Positions 31,242 through 40,012 are shown, counted from the stretch's first letter. The stretch is DNA of 64,000 nt from Microbacterium elymi (GCF_021582895.2 NZ_CP091139.2:372001-436000), one strand, 5' to 3'. A program made the numbers and translations. The notes: generated by a model from the letters alone, not told the origin.

Positions 31242-31275
31242 CGGTTCGGGCTCCTTCGCGTCGACGACGCGTATC

Positions 31276-31281
31276 AGTATA
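31276..31281 (-). promoter_or_regulatory. Putative -10 box of the aldolase-oxidase operon
   Basis: On the minus strand TATACT, 35 bases before the ATG at 31241, in an AT-richer spot than its surroundings. No convincing -35 hexamer is visible. Confidence 0.4.
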
Positions 31282-31423
31282 GGTCGCGCGGGAATCACAG
31301 CCCGTGCCCAGCGGCCGCGAACTACCATGGAGGCAGCTGATGAGCGCTCGCGACGCGTCGAGTCCCCAGCTCGATGAGCGCCCGTTCCCCAGACGGTGCC
31401 GCGTCGCCTGCGCCTTCAGCTCC

Positions 31424-31474
31424 GGTGGGTGCCGCGAGGTCTCGTTCTTCATCCGAACACTCGCGGCACCCACC
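31424..31474. repeat. 15-bp inverted repeat
   Basis: GGTGGGTGCCGCGAG at 31424-31438 and its exact reverse complement CTCGCGGCACCCACC at 31460-31474, loop of 21 bases. Would form a strong hairpin in DNA or RNA. No neighbouring gene end explains it. Confidence 0.65.
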
Positions 31475-31607
31475 CACGTTGACGCTCGTCGCGTCGGCGA
31501 TCCCCGACACCCCGCCGGGCCACTCCCCAGTCGTCTGCCCGGCGGTTCTCGGTGCCTTCGCCGCCGCGTCCCCAGCGCGTCGAGCGGATCTTACTGTATC
31601 CGATCCG

Positions 31608-31627
31608 TGTCCCCCATTTGGGGGACA
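31608..31627. promoter_or_regulatory. Palindrome TGTCCCCC-ATTT-GGGGGACA
   Basis: Perfect 8-bp arms around ATTT. Symmetric, short-loop, G-run palindromes of this form are typical operators for dimeric regulators in actinobacteria; a terminator is the alternative. The regulator is not identifiable here. Confidence 0.45.
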
Positions 31628-31799
31628 GATGCGCTTCTTGAGGAAATCTGAAGGTTGGGGCGAGGAGCTGTCCTCGCAGTCGGCCTCCATCGACGACCGG
31701 TTGCGACCGGTGTCATACGCAGATGTGACCCGCTCGCGGACGCGCGTGTCTGCGAGCGGGCCACCGACTCAGTGCCGCATAGCCCTTCCGGGCCCGGCG

Positions 31800-32453
31800 T
31801 TACTTCGCGGGAGGCATCAGCACCGAATCGATCAGGTAGACGGTGGCGTTCGCGGTATGCACGCCCCCGCAGATGACCTTCGCGTCGCCGACCATCATGT
31901 CGTCGCCACTGCCGGTCACGGTGACGTCCTGACCCTCGACGGTCTTGTGTGAGCCGTCGATGCTCGACGGCGGGATCTGGCCGGGCACCACATGGTAGGT
32001 GAGGATCTTCGTCAGCGTGGCGTCATCGGTCTTCAGGCTGTCGATGGTTGCGGCGGGGATCTTCGCGAACGCGTCGTCGACAGGCGCGAACACGGTGAAC
32101 TCGGAGCCGTTGAGTGTGTCGACGAGATTCACCTTCGGGTTCAGCTTGCCGCTGACCGCTGCGACGAGGGTCGTCAGCAGCGGATTGTTGGATGCCGCGA
32201 CCGCGACGGGATCCTGCGACATCCCCTGGATCGACCCGGCGCCGTCGGGCACCTTCGACGCGTAGCCGGCGCACCCGGGTCCGACGAGATCGGCTGCGGG
32301 GTCCATCGCCGAGGGCTGGGACGCGGCCGGCTGCGAGGCCGATGGCTGGTCTGCGCTCGGCGTGTCGCTTCCTGAGTTCATCGCGCAGCCGCTGAGCGCC
32401 ACGGCCGCGCCGATCACCAGCGGAACGGCCAGGTACATCTTCTTACGGAACAT
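31800..32453 (-). CDS. Fasciclin-domain lipoprotein (MPT70/MPT83-like)
   Basis: 217 residues: signal peptide with lipobox LSGC near residue 21, a Ser/Pro/Gln linker, then a fasciclin (FAS1) domain with the H1 region [19 protein letters not shown] and H2-like region [15 protein letters not shown]. The N-terminal part [20 protein letters not shown] is strongly reminiscent of mycobacterial MPT70/MPT83. Those are secreted or lipid-anchored proteins of the SigK regulon. The gene is divergent from dipZ and close to a SigK-like sigma factor, the same association as in mycobacteria. ATG at 32453 has GAGGAGGA upstream. Intact. Confidence 0.9.
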   Translation of the reverse strand: MFRKKMYLAVPLVIGAAVALSGCAMNSGSDTPSADQPSASQPAASQPSAMDPAADLVGPGCAGYASKVPDGAGSIQGMSQDPVAVAASNNPLLTTLVAAVSGKLNPKVNLVDTLNGSEFTVFAPVDDAFAKIPAATIDSLKTDDATLTKILTYHVVPGQIPPSSIDGSHKTVEGQDVTVTGSGDDMMVGDAKVICGGVHTANATVYLIDSVLMPPAK

Positions 32454-32504
32454 CTCGTCCTCCTCGAGTGCCTGCCCAGAGCAGTGCTCCGGCATCCTTC
32501 ACCT

Positions 32505-32531
32505 GTTCGCGGCCGGTCGCCGAACGGATTG
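32505..32531 (-). promoter_or_regulatory. Candidate SigK-type promoter of the fasciclin gene
   Basis: Minus strand CAATCC (32531-32526), 15 bases, GCGAAC (32510-32505), about 50 bases before the ATG. On the plus strand GCATCC at 32492-32497, 15 bases, CCGGTC at 32513-32518 could serve dipZ, more weakly. Both compared with the mycobacterial SigK consensus by eye. Confidence 0.35.
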
Positions 32532-32595
32532 GAACGGGCACGGGGCAAACCGTCCGGGCGTCGGCGCCGAACAAGCGCCAGACGAAGGAGCGCAG

Positions 32596-34308
32596 ATGGA
32601 ACTGATCATCATCGGACTGCTCGGGGGCCTGATCACCGGGATCTCGCCGTGCATCCTGCCCGTGCTGCCGGTCATCTTCCTGACCGGCGGCGCCCAATCG
32701 GCACGGTTCGAGGACGACCCGGCGCCGGCACCGCGGTCACGCCCGTACTTCGTCATCCTGGGCCTGGTCACGAGCTTCACGCTTGTGACGCTCGCCGGTT
32801 CGCTGATCCTCGGGCTGCTGCACCTGCCGCAGGACGTCATCCGCTGGGTGGGGATCGGAGTGCTCGTCGTGATCGGCGTGGGCCTGATCGTTCCGCGGGT
32901 CGAGCAGCTCATCGAACGACCATTCCAGCGCCTCGCGCGGCGCAAGGATGTCGCGAACACCGGCCGGGGCTACGGCGTCGGCCTCGCGCTCGGTGCAGTG
33001 TTCGTGCCGTGCGCGGGTCCCGTACTCGCGGCGATCATCGTCGCCGGGTCCACCGGCCGCATCGGCTGGGGCACCGTGCTGCTCACCGCATCCTTCGCCG
33101 TCGGCGTTGCGGTGCCGCTTCTCGTGTTCGCCCTCGCCGGACGGGGGCTCACCGAACGCATCCGCGCGTTCCGCTCGCACGAGCACGGGCTTGCGCATCG
33201 CCGCCGGCATCGCAATGATCGCGCTCGCCGCCGGGTTGGCGTTCAACCTGCCACAGTCGCTCGAGCGGCTGGTGCCCGACTACACCGCCCAACTGCAGCG
33301 ATCGCTCACCGACAACCCCGGTGCGCAGCGCGCGCTCGAGCTGGGCGGGTTGGTGAACGATGAGAACAAGGACCTCTCCAAGTGCACCGCGAACGCCGAC
33401 CATCTGCAATCGTGTGGCACCGCCCCATCATTGAAGGGGATCACGGGGTGGCTGAACACCCCGGACGGGGCAACCGTCGACCTCGCCGACGAGCGCGGGA
33501 AGGTCGTGCTCGTCGACTTCTGGGCGTACGCGTGCATCAACTGCCAGCGCAGCATCCCGCACGTCGTCGCCTGGGACGAGGCGTACCGGGACCTGGGACT
33601 GGAGGTAATCGGCGTGCACTCGCCGGAGTACGCGTTCGAGAAGGATGCCGGCAACGTCGCCGCCGGGGCGAAGGGCTTCGGCATCACCTACCCCGTCGCC
33701 CTCGACGACAACCTCGCGACGTGGACCAACTACCGCAACCGGTACTGGCCGGCGGACTACCTGATCGATGCGACCGGGGCTGTTCGGCACATCGGCTTCG
33801 GCGAAGGCGACTACGCGCAGACCGAGCAGATGATCCGGGCATGCCTGACCGACGCGAACCCCGCAGTGACGCTTCCTGCACCCACGGAGGTCGCCGACCT
33901 GACTCCGAAAGCAGGATCCACCACGCCAGAGACGTTCCTCGGGTTCTCCAGCAGCGCAACTTCGCCGGTTCCGCCTATCCGGACGGCGCCTCGACGTTCC
34001 ACCTGCCCGGCACGCAGCCTGCCGACACGTTCGCGCTCGACGGGAGCTGGACCATCGGATCGCAATCCGCGACCCCGACGGAGGGAACCGGTCGCATGCG
34101 GTTGCGGTACCACGCAGGCACCGTGCGGATGGTGCTCGGCGGCACCGGGACGGTGAAGGTGCGGCAGGACGGCGGATCCTGGCGGGATGTCGACGTCTCG
34201 GGCGTGCCGCGCTCATACGCCGTCGTGACCGCAGGTGACCGATCTGACGCGACGCTCGAGGTGCAGGTGCCGGCGGGCGTGGACGTCTATTCGTTCACCT
34301 TCGGGTAG
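32596..34308 (+). CDS. dipZ: DipZ-type CcdA/thioredoxin fusion (two frame errors)
   Basis: Membrane thiol-disulfide protein. N-terminal CcdA/DsbD-like helices with [10 protein letters not shown] and [11 protein letters not shown], whose cysteines pass electrons through the membrane; then a thioredoxin-like domain with active site [15 protein letters not shown]; then a carbohydrate-binding-like C-terminal domain ([19 protein letters not shown]) typical of DipZ. About 570 residues. Breaks: 33189-33194 (GGGCTTGCGC for [22 protein letters not shown]) and about 33945 (TTCTCC for [21 protein letters not shown]). Probably reduces or isomerises disulfides in exported proteins. Confidence 0.9.
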
Positions 34309-34338
34309 CCGGTGCACGGCTGCGGGAGGGCGTGCGGC

Positions 34339-34942
34339 ATGCTGGTGGATATGGTGATCGACGGAATGGACTTGCCGGAAGACGGCGCCGAGCCCGTCGA
34401 CGTCGCCGGGAACCTCATCCGCCGCGCGGCTGACGGTGACCGCGCCGCCTTCGCCGAACTGTACGACATGCTCTCCGCACGCGTCTTCGGGCTCATCCTG
34501 CGGGTGCTCGTCGACCGCGCTCAGAGCGAAGAGGTGCTCCAGGAGGTGTTCCTGGAGGTCTGGCAATCCGCAGGACGGTTCGCTCCGAACAAGGGGCACG
34601 GGCGGTCGTGGCTGCTCACCATCGCTCACCGCAGGGCGATCGACCGGGTGCGCTCGTCGCAAGCCAGCAGCGACCGCGACATCCGGGCGGGGTTCCGCGA
34701 CCTCGCCTCGGCGCCCGCCGGGGTCGCCGAGCAGGTCGAGCTGCGGATCGAGTCGCAGCGCGTGGCGAGTGCGCTGCGGGCAGCTGCCGGACAACCAGCG
34801 CGAGGCGATCACGCTGGCGTACTACGGGGGATATTCGCAGAGCGAGATCGCGGCCCTGACGGGATCTCCGCTGGGAACGGTGAAGACCCGCATGCGAGAT
34901 GGATTGACACGACTTCGAGTGGAGATGGGGGTGACACGGTGA
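34339..34942 (+). CDS. sigK: SigK-like ECF sigma factor (one frame error)
   Basis: About 200 residues. Region 2: [58 protein letters not shown]; region 4: [20 protein letters not shown] with [20 protein letters not shown]. This closely follows the SigK group. A G is inserted near 34780 (CTGCGGGCAGCTG for CTGCGGCAGCTG). ATG at 34339 is preferred because GGGAGGG sits eight bases upstream. Ends in GTGA, overlapping the anti-sigma gene. In mycobacteria SigK directs mpt70, mpt83 and dipZ, and homologues of those products are encoded directly upstream here. Confidence 0.92.
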
Positions 34943-35712
34943 CCGAAGAAGAGTTCGCGCAAGCTCTCGGCCGGCGCCGCTCTCGGCGCGTTGAGCGCCG
35001 ACGACTTGCGCGCTTATCGCGCGGCCCTGGCCGAGCACCCGGAGTGGGCCGCACAGGCGGATGAAGACGCCGAGGCCGCCGCGGGGCTCGCCGAGGTCGG
35101 CGATGAGGTCGCACCTCCCCCGCGCTGCGGGAGGTCATCCTCGCCCGCATCGACGACGTACCGCAGGGGATCGCAGAGGACGAGCCGACGAGCCCCGTCA
35201 CCGGCGGTCGCAGTGACCAGCACGGTGCGAGCCGCGCCGGGACACCGGCGGCGGGGACGTCGCCGCAGGTGGTTCGCACTCGCGGCATCCCTCGTCCTTC
35301 TGGCCGGCATCGGCACCGCGACCGTGATCGTTTCGCAACAGGCGAATCAGCCGGCGGCCGTGGTCGCGCTGAACCGCATCGAGGCCGCTCCCGACGCGCA
35401 GCAGGCGACCGCCGATGTCGATGGCGGCGGTCCAGCCACCCTGCACTGGTCAGCGTCGGCCGGAGAGGCGGTTCTGGTCACCGGCGAGCTGCCGCAAGCT
35501 CACCGACGGCAAGACGTTCGAACTCTGGTACATCCGCGATGAGGCCCCGATCCCCGCCGGCACGTTCGACGCCACCGGCACCACCACCTCGGCCCTCCTG
35601 AACGATGGCATGCAACCCGGCGACGTCATCGCCGTCACCGTGGAGCGCGCCGGCGGATCGCCCACCGGAGAGCCTACGACGCAAGCCGATCCTTACGATC
35701 CCGACCGCCTGA
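34939..35712 (+). CDS. rskA: RskA-like anti-sigma-K factor (about five frame errors)
   Basis: Anti-sigma factor: N-terminal cytoplasmic domain ([20 protein letters not shown]), one membrane helix ([20 protein letters not shown]), extracytoplasmic RskA domain ([40 protein letters not shown]). Errors at 34959-34964 (GCGCAAGCTC), about 35115 (C5 for C6), one in 35195-35260, 35494-35499 (CCGCAAGCTC) and 35681-35686 (CGCAAGCCG). Repairing the last gives the end [11 protein letters not shown], matching the canonical PT..P..TIPTA tail of the family and placing the stop at 35712. Three of the breaks are exact GCAGC-to-GCAAGC changes. Confidence 0.9.
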
Positions 35713-35761
35713 GAGCGCTGATGCACCTCCGGAAGTCGCCGTCCTCCGCGAGATGACAGAT

Positions 35762-36259
35762 TCAGTGGCCGGCGTGCGGATCGTGGGATCCGGCAGGAAG
35801 CTGACCGCTGTGCGCCGCGGTGTCAGCCGTAGACAGCGCGGGAGTCACCAGCGCCGCCACGAGGATGGCACCGGCAACCGTGCCGACCGTCGTGGTCCAT
35901 GACCTGGAGCGTCCCGGTGCCGGGTCCTTCCTCCGTGCGGAGACGCACGCCGCGGCCGTTGCGAGCACGAGAGCTGCCGCGACGGCGACGGGCGCGCAGC
36001 CGACGGCGAGCGCGGCGGCCGCCAGCGCGATGCCTCCGACCGCACCGGCCACCTTCGTCCGGGGCACGACGATGCGCCCCGCACGAAGGCTCGCCGCGCC
36101 CCACACCAGCTCCCCTGCTCCCAGGAGCAGAAGCAGTACCACGACGACGATCGCCGGCGCGGGAGCACTGCCCGCGACGATCGAGGCTCCGAGAGCGATG
36201 TGGACAAGGCCGGCGCCCCAGGCGAAGAGCGCCGGCCACGTGGATGAAAATGCCCGCAT
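35762..36259 (-). CDS. Small polytopic membrane protein
   Basis: 165 residues with about five hydrophobic segments (ALFAWGAGLVHIALGASIVA, IVVVVLLLLLGAGELVWGAA, VGGIALAAAALAVGCAPVAV, AALVLATAAAC, VAGAILVAALVTPAL) and a His/Pro-rich tail SGQLPAGSHDPHAGH that could bind metal. No named family recognised. Five bases separate it from the DUF4383 gene, so they are cotranscribed. Probably part of the sigma-K-like cluster. Function unknown. Confidence 0.65.
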   Translation of the reverse strand: MRAFSSTWPALFAWGAGLVHIALGASIVAGSAPAPAIVVVVLLLLLGAGELVWGAASLRAGRIVVPRTKVAGAVGGIALAAAALAVGCAPVAVAAALVLATAAACVSARRKDPAPGRSRSWTTTVGTVAGAILVAALVTPALSTADTAAHSGQLPAGSHDPHAGH

Positions 36260-36263
36260 GCGT

Positions 36264-36674
36264 TCAGGCGACCACCGGGCGGCCGCTGTCGCGTTCGGCT
36301 CCGAGCCCGACTGCCAGCAGCAGGATCGCGCTCGCCAGATGCAGGAAGTGGTCGAACGTGTTCAGCGCGAGGATGTTGGCCGCCGTGCCGACCAGGAAGA
36401 ACCCGACGATCCCCAGCAGCAGGTACGCCGCGCCGATCACGGTGTTGGTCACTTTGGCGGCCTTCACCGAGACGAGGCCGAAGATGACGAGCGCCGCGCC
36501 GATCAGCAGATGGGCCACGTTGTGCAGCGGGTTCACCATGAAGATGCCCAGCAGCATCCCGCCCTTGGTGGCCAGGAACCCGACTCCGCCGGTGACAGCG
36601 AAACCCAGAAGCCCGACGAGCAGGTAGACGGCACCGAAGATCACGGCGATCAGACGGTTGGGTGACGTGCGCAT
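36264..36674 (-). CDS. DUF4383 membrane protein
   Basis: 136 residues and four membrane helices with the DUF4383 pattern: PNRLIAVIFGAVYLLVGLLG, VNPLHNVAHLLIGAALVIFG, VIGAAYLLLGIVGFF, LNTFDHFLHLASAILLLAVG. ATG at 36674 is chosen over an upstream TTG because GGAGAG lies just before it and a promoter fits. Members often accompany sigma factor or stress loci in actinobacteria. Function unknown. Intact. Confidence 0.85.
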   Translation of the reverse strand: MRTSPNRLIAVIFGAVYLLVGLLGFAVTGGVGFLATKGGMLLGIFMVNPLHNVAHLLIGAALVIFGLVSVKAAKVTNTVIGAAYLLLGIVGFFLVGTAANILALNTFDHFLHLASAILLLAVGLGAERDSGRPVVA

Positions 36675-36715
36675 GGTTCTCTCCAATTTCTGCGACGGAT
36701 GCCGCTCAGTCAGAG

Positions 36716-36742
36716 ATTCGGAGCCTTCCGCAGAATGGATGC
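36716..36742 (-). promoter_or_regulatory. Best candidate SigK-type promoter
   Basis: Minus strand GCATCC (36742-36737), 15 bases, CCGAAT (36721-36716); the -10 hexamer is identical to the mycobacterial SigK consensus and the -35 differs by one base. The start site would lie about 35 bases before the DUF4383 ATG. Confidence 0.5.
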
Positions 36743-36747
36743 CAAGA

Positions 36748-37440
36748 TCACGCGATATGACTGGATGTCAGTCGGGCATAGACGACGATGTTGTCCACGT
36801 AGTGGCCGATGCTGTGGTTGAAGTCGCCACCGCACGTGATCAGTCGCAGTTCGGCGCGATCGGTGTTCCCGTAGACCTGCAGCGTGGGGAAGGCATCCTT
36901 GGGATATTCGGAGACCCGCTGGGCGGTGAAGACGGCCACGGTTCCGTCCGCTCGCGTGACGGAGATGTGGTCGCCGCGACGGATGTCGCCGAGCCGATAG
37001 AACACGGATCGCCCGCTCGGTGCATCAACGTGCCCGAGGATGACTGCCGGGCCCAGCTCACCGGGCGTCGGTGACCCCTTGTACCACCCGGCGGGCTGCG
37101 ATGTTCCCAGCGGCGGGACCTGCACGCTGCCGTCCTGGTTCTGGCCGAGGGTCATCAAGGAGGAGTCGACGCCGATCGCCGGAATCGTGAGGCGTGTCGG
37201 GTGCGACTTGGCCAGGATGGGACCCGTGATCGGTGCCGGAACGGGAGCCGGCGCCGCCGTGGGCGTCACCGAGGGTGTCGGCTGGTGTGCCGGAGACTCC
37301 GCAATCGCCGAAGGGCGCGGCGGGGGCGGGTTTCCCCAGATCCCCGCCCCGATCACGACGGTGCCTCCTGCCGCGAGCAGAATCGCCACCGTGGCCGCCA
37401 CAAGGCGGCCACGGCGGCGATCGTCGGGGATCAGACGCAC
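36748..37440 (-). CDS. Class F sortase
   Basis: 230 residues: N-terminal membrane anchor (LVAATVAILLAAGGTVVIGA), a Pro/Thr-rich spacer, and a sortase domain. Catalytic residues appear as His in PAVILGHVDAPSG, Cys in LRLITCGGDFNHS, with Arg just before the Cys region (DRAELR) or downstream; the TLxTC motif is replaced by LITC, usual for class F. It starts with GTG two bases after the stop of the CHRD gene, so the sortase and that surface protein form an operon and are likely enzyme and substrate. Confidence 0.88.
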   Translation of the reverse strand: MRLIPDDRRRGRLVAATVAILLAAGGTVVIGAGIWGNPPPPRPSAIAESPAHQPTPSVTPTAAPAPVPAPITGPILAKSHPTRLTIPAIGVDSSLMTLGQNQDGSVQVPPLGTSQPAGWYKGSPTPGELGPAVILGHVDAPSGRSVFYRLGDIRRGDHISVTRADGTVAVFTAQRVSEYPKDAFPTLQVYGNTDRAELRLITCGGDFNHSIGHYVDNIVVYARLTSSHIA

Positions 37441-37441
37441 G

Positions 37442-38220
37442 TCACTGTTCCCGGATCATCCTGCGCCGCACGTAGAAGGCTCCCCCGCTGCCAGCAGCAG
37501 TCCGCCTCCGATACCCACCAGGCCGAGGTTCGCCCCGGCAGATGTTCCTCCACCGCCGGTCTGTGCGCCACCCTTGGGCATGGCGCCCATCTGGGTGTCC
37601 TGCAGGGCACCACACAGTGCAGGCGAGGTCGCCGCCAGTGGAAGCGTGGGAACGAGGTTGCTCTTCTCACCCTGTGCCTTCTCGCTCAGCGTGCTCGGAT
37701 CGAGGCCGTGGACGACCACAACGGCGGTCCCCGCCTGGAGCGCGGCGACCGTGTCGGCATTCATCGTGAAGGTGCGGTCGTAGGTGTAGCTGTCACCCTG
37801 GCCCGCGACCTTCAGGTCCGTGGCCGCCGACTTGTCGGTGGCGCCGCTGGTCGACAGCGTCGTTCCGATCATCCCGTAAGCCGGCTGTCCCTCGACCGTA
37901 TCGACGACGTCGTCGCCGTTCTTGTCAGCCGAGGGCGCGGGACACGTCCCCTGCCCACCGATGTGGATGTGCTGAACGTGCGGATACGGATCGCCGTCGA
38001 ACGTCTCGGCGAGGCCACTGACCTTCATCGTCACGGTCGCCTTGTCCCCGGTTCCGGTGATCATCACCGTTCCGGTCGCATTGCTGTTGTTCATCTCGCC
38101 CAGTTCGGCCTGATACGACCAACTGTCCGAATCGGCAGCCATGGCCGGGGCCGCCGCCAAGAGCGCACTCCCCAAGCCCAGCGCCGGCACGAGCAGAATA
38201 GCGGCCTTCTTCATCTTCAT
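37442..38220 (-). CDS. CHRD-domain surface protein with C-terminal anchor (one frame error)
   Basis: About 258 residues: signal peptide ending AAAPAMA, then a CHRD domain (WSYQAELGEMNNSNATGTVM, YPHVQHIHIGGQGTCPAPSA, VVVHGLDP). The end holds GGAQTGGG, a hydrophobic helix (GANLGLVGIGGGLLLAAG) and, after adding one G at about 37484 (G5 for G6), a basic tail FYVRRRMIREQ. The order motif-helix-basic tail is that of a cell-wall sorting signal, with AQTG in the place of LPxTG/LAxTG. ATG at 38220 follows AAGGAG. Confidence 0.8.
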
Positions 38221-38274
38221 CGTCAGACTCCTTCTGATCGACTTCTGTGTGCCGAATTCGGCCCACAATGACTG

Positions 38275-38301
38275 CTTCGAAGCGATGGCGGAATCGGATG
38301 G
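38275..38301 (-). promoter_or_regulatory. Candidate SigK-type promoter of the CHRD-sortase operon
   Basis: Minus strand CCATCC (38301-38296), 15 bases, TCGAAG (38280-38275), about 55 bases before the CHRD ATG. The -35 matches the mycobacterial SigK consensus exactly, the -10 at four of six positions. Confidence 0.35.
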
Positions 38302-38372
38302 GTGACATCCCGCTAAGACCCAGCGCTCTCGACAGCGCTGGCCGGGCACACCGGAAGAAACGGTTGCAGAAG

Positions 38373-38446
38373 TGCCCCCGCTGGGACTCGAACCCAGACT
38401 GCGGCGATTTTAAGTCGCCTGCCTCTGCCGATTGGGCTACGGGGGC
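38373..38446 (-). tRNA. tRNA-Leu(UAA)-like, short variable arm
   Basis: A 74-nt cloverleaf: acceptor GCCCCCG/CGGGGGC with discriminator A, anticodon stem GGCGA/TCGCC around loop CTTAAAA (anticodon TAA), T arm CTGGG-TTCGAGT-CCCAG. CCA is not encoded. UAA reads leucine UUA codons, rare in this GC-rich genome. The variable region is only about five bases, unlike the long arm expected of tRNA-Leu. Confidence 0.85.
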
Positions 38447-38499
38447 GCGTGCTCAGGCTACCGGGCACGCAGCGCGCTCCGGCGCACGCCGAATGCACG

Positions 38500-38532
38500 A
38501 GACCCCCGCACCGGTCACCGGCACGGGGGTCT
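38500..38532 (-). terminator. Terminator after the NDH-2 gene
   Basis: Stem AGACCCCCG (38500-38508) with CGGGGGTCT (38524-38532); the loop contains a smaller ACCGGT palindrome. Begins just past the ndh stop codon. Confidence 0.7.
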
Positions 38533-38546
38533 GGAGCGCGGAGCGC

Positions 38547-39990
38547 TCAGGCCGAAGCCGAGGCCTTCTTGGCGGCGGCATCCTTCTTCGGCGCAGCGTC
38601 CTTCTTCGGAGCGGAGTCCTTCGCCGGTGCGGCCTCGGCCGGCTGCGGCGGACGCGGACGGGCCGCGAACTTCTCGAATCCGGCGCGCGGGGTCTGCAGC
38701 GCCTGCAGGCTCACGAGGTCTCGACCGAGCCACAGGTTGTTCCACCAGCCCCACAGGACCCGCCACTTGCGCTCCCAGGTCGGCATGGCCAGACCGTGGT
38801 AGCCGCGGTGCGCGACCCAGGCGACGAACCCCTTCAGGGCGAAGTTGCCGGACTGGAAGACGCCGTCGTACAGCCCGAGGCCGGCGACTGCGCCGAGGTT
38901 CTTGTGGAAGTACTCCTTCGGAACCTCGCCGCGCAGCACCGCGACGATGTTCTTGGCCATGAGCTTGGCCTGCCGCACGGCATGCTGCGCGTTGGGCACG
39001 CAGTACCCGCCTACTCCGCCTCCGCTGAGGTCGGGCACAGCGGCCACGTCGCCGGCGGCCCAGGCGCCCTCGACTGCCTCCTCGGGCGTGCCCACGCGCA
39101 GGTCGGCGCGGGTGCGGATGCGCCCGCGCTCCTCGACCGGCAGGTCGCCGCCGCGCACGACGACGGGGTTGGCCATCACGCCGGCCGTCCACACGATGAG
39201 GTCCGACGGCAGAGTCTCGCCGGTGGACAGCTCGACGTTGCCGTCGATCGCGCTGGTCACCTGGGTGTCCAGGTGCACGTATGCGCCGCGCTTGGCGAGG
39301 TCCTTCAGCACCCACTCGCTGGTCTTCAGCGACACCTCGGGCATGATCCGGCCCATCGCCTCGATCAGGTGGAAGTGGGTGTCGTCGAAGGAGAGCTGCG
39401 GGTAGTACTCGAGCAGACCGGAGGCCAGCGAGCGCAAGCTCGCCGAACGCCTCGATGCCGGCGAATCCGCCGCCCACGACGATGACCGTCAGCAGTCGAT
39501 CGCGCTCGGGGCCGGCCGGCATCGCGGCGGCACGGTCGAAGTTCGACATCAGCCGGTCGCGCACGTAGACGGCCTCTTCGATCGACTTCAGGCCGATCGC
39601 GTTGTCGGCGATGCCCGGGATCGGGAAGGTGCGTGAGACCGCACCGGCGGTGACGACGATCTGGTCGTACGCGTGCTCCCAGGTCTGGCCGTCCGGCCCG
39701 GTGATGGTGGCGGTCTTGCTCGCGTGGTCGATTCCGGTCACCGAGGCCGTGATCACCGTGGTGTGCTCCAGGTGGCGGCGGTGGGCGACGACGGCCTCGC
39801 GTGGCTCGATCGAGCCGGCGGCCACCTCGGGCAGGAACGGCTGGTACGTCAGATACGGCAGCGGGTCGACCATCGTGACCTCTGCCTCGCCCTTGCGGAG
39901 GTGCTTCTCGAGCTTCCAGGCGGTGTAGAAGCCGGCGTACCCCCCGCCGACGATGAGGATCCGGGGGACAGAGGTCACGGCGGTGTTCAC
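38547..39990 (-). CDS. ndh: Type II NADH dehydrogenase (one frame error)
   Basis: Non-proton-pumping NADH:quinone oxidoreductase of the membrane. FAD-binding RILIVGGGYAGFYTAWKLEK, NAD-binding TVIVVGGGFAGIEAFGEL, AGDVAAVPD, and the C-terminal membrane-binding region. The tail after residue 450 is a Lys/Ala-rich extension (APKKDAAPKKDAAAKKAS) not needed for catalysis. About 481 residues; the break at 39434-39439 reads GAGCTTGCGC on the minus strand where GAGCTGCGC gives FGELRSLASGLLEYY. Confidence 0.93.
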
Positions 39991-40012
39991 GGTGTGGAGA
40001 ACTCCTAGAGGA

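Larger units (their letters stand above)
31242..31799. other. 558-bp non-coding stretch with two hairpins
   Basis: No convincing gene in either strand. It holds the upstream region of the D-threonine-aldolase-like gene, a 15-bp inverted repeat (31424-31474), a CCCCCATTTGGGGG palindrome (31608-31627), and an AT-richer zone around 31590-31660 and 31700-31790. CCGGGCCCGG at about 31786-31796 next to the end of the fasciclin gene may be its terminator. The composition is less GC-biased than the flanks, suggesting a boundary of the accessory cluster. Confidence 0.5.
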
